The position numbers and the translations under genes are program-made. A DNA stretch of 8,399 nucleotides from NCBI GenBank assembly GCA_023430065.1, contig JAEZCG010000182.1, positions 1-8,399 of the forward strand, written 5' to 3'. Under the pieces are notes generated by a model, which saw nothing but the letters and a program-made list of their open reading frames with translations, did no database searches and was not told where the DNA came from. Of the stretch, positions 7,954 through 8,399 are shown one piece after another (within the stretch, counting starts at the first letter, position 1; each line of letters begins with the position of its first letter). This stretch comes from Pseudomonadota bacterium. Lineage in GTDB: Bacteria; Pseudomonadota; Gammaproteobacteria; Burkholderiales; SHXO01.

Positions 7954-8399
7954 ATGACCGGGCACGCTTCGAGACCGTTCGTGACGAGCGGCCTCCAGGG
8001 GTTGGACGCGATCCTCGGCGGCCTGCGGATCGGGGACAACGTCGTCTGGCGCGTGGAATGCGTCGATGCCTACCGCGCCTTCGTTACGCCCTATGTTGCC
8101 GCCGCCATGGCTGCGCGCCGTCGCGTCGTCTACATTCGATTCGCTTCCCATGCACCCGTCGTGGCGCCAGACATGGTGAGCGCGGTTCACGCGCTGGACG
8201 CCCTTACCGGATTCGAGTCGTTCACCGTCAGGCTGCACCGAATCATCGAGCAGGAAGGCAGGGACGTGTTCTATGTCTTCGACTGTCTGTCGGACCTGCT
8301 CGACGCCTGGGCGACGGACGCGATGATCGCCAACTTCTTCAAGGTGACGTGTCCCTACCTGTTCACCCTCGATACGGTGGCGTACTTCGCACTGCGGCG
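7954..8399 (+). CDS. KaiC/RecA-like domain protein without Walker A loop; probable N-terminus of a PEP synthase-like protein (partial)
   Basis: The first 148 codons are in the window and the frame is open at the right edge. The protein opens with SGLQGLDAILGGLRIGDNVVW (about residues 12-32), which resembles the start of KaiC/RadA-type ATPase domains (GLD-x-LLGGGL-x-G). Where the P-loop GxxGxGKT should follow, it reads VECVDAYRAF, so the ATP-binding loop is absent. VFYVFDCLSDLL at about 105-116 sits at the Walker B position, and TCPYLFTLDTVAYFAL follows. From memory, this combination begins proteins annotated as PEP/pyruvate-binding (pyruvate phosphate dikinase or PEP synthase-like); that identity is inferred and the catalytic domain is outside the window. 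It is divergent from the autotransporter fragment, and its promoter region abuts the truncation point. Confidence 0.65.
   Translation, partial: MTGHASRPFVTSGLQGLDAILGGLRIGDNVVWRVECVDAYRAFVTPYVAAAMAARRRVVYIRFASHAPVVAPDMVSAVHALDALTGFESFTVRLHRIIEQEGRDVFYVFDCLSDLLDAWATDAMIANFFKVTCPYLFTLDTVAYFALR

Noticed and set aside
7936..8238. Minus-strand frame inside the rightward KaiC-like gene, and the Cys-rich start of the 8039-7527 frame
   Set aside because: Both are antisense to a plus-strand frame with clear protein-like sequence, a ribosome binding site and an upstream stop.

Overview
The window is GC-rich and looks proteobacterial, most likely betaproteobacterial (Rhodocyclales/Nitrosomonadales-like), with a gammaproteobacterium as the alternative. 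This rests on the 4.5S RNA-dnaX arrangement, a single-chain Fe-S fumarase, the wording of the DnaX and Acs proteins, and a CCA-encoding tRNA-Ser. The assignment is inferred from remembered family features, not from a search.

Left part (1-5063), housekeeping. The 5' portion of dnaX (minus strand, running off the left edge) follows the small SRP RNA gene ffs on the same strand. Upstream of ffs, also on the minus strand, lies a class I fumarase. A 168-bp intergenic region separates it from the divergent acetyl-CoA synthetase gene acs. The region carries two outward-facing -10 elements and a perfect palindrome. Fumarase (TCA cycle) and Acs (acetate activation feeding acetyl-CoA into the TCA and glyoxylate cycles) are metabolically coherent neighbours.

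Middle (5064-5787), tRNA locus and tRNA-derived structure. A tRNA-Ser(GGA) has its own promoter and is followed by a long bidirectional terminator. Next comes a hairpin-rich element of about 140 nt. It repeats the last 20 nt of the tRNA exactly and carries a tRNA T-arm split by an 87-88 nt insert. This looks like an integration scar or a tRNA-derived repeat. About 360 nt without a convincing gene follow.

Right part (5788-8399), accessory. A membrane-anchored phospholipase D/cardiolipin synthase-type gene (minus) is followed by about 460 nt without a clear gene. Next is the orphaned C-terminal end of an autotransporter beta-barrel (minus) with its own terminator. A rightward gene then runs off the edge; its product starts with a KaiC/RecA-like domain that lacks a Walker A loop. 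The tRNA-end duplication, the truncated barrel and the low gene density suggest that the region right of the tRNA is a rearranged or island-like segment. No integrase or transposase is visible.
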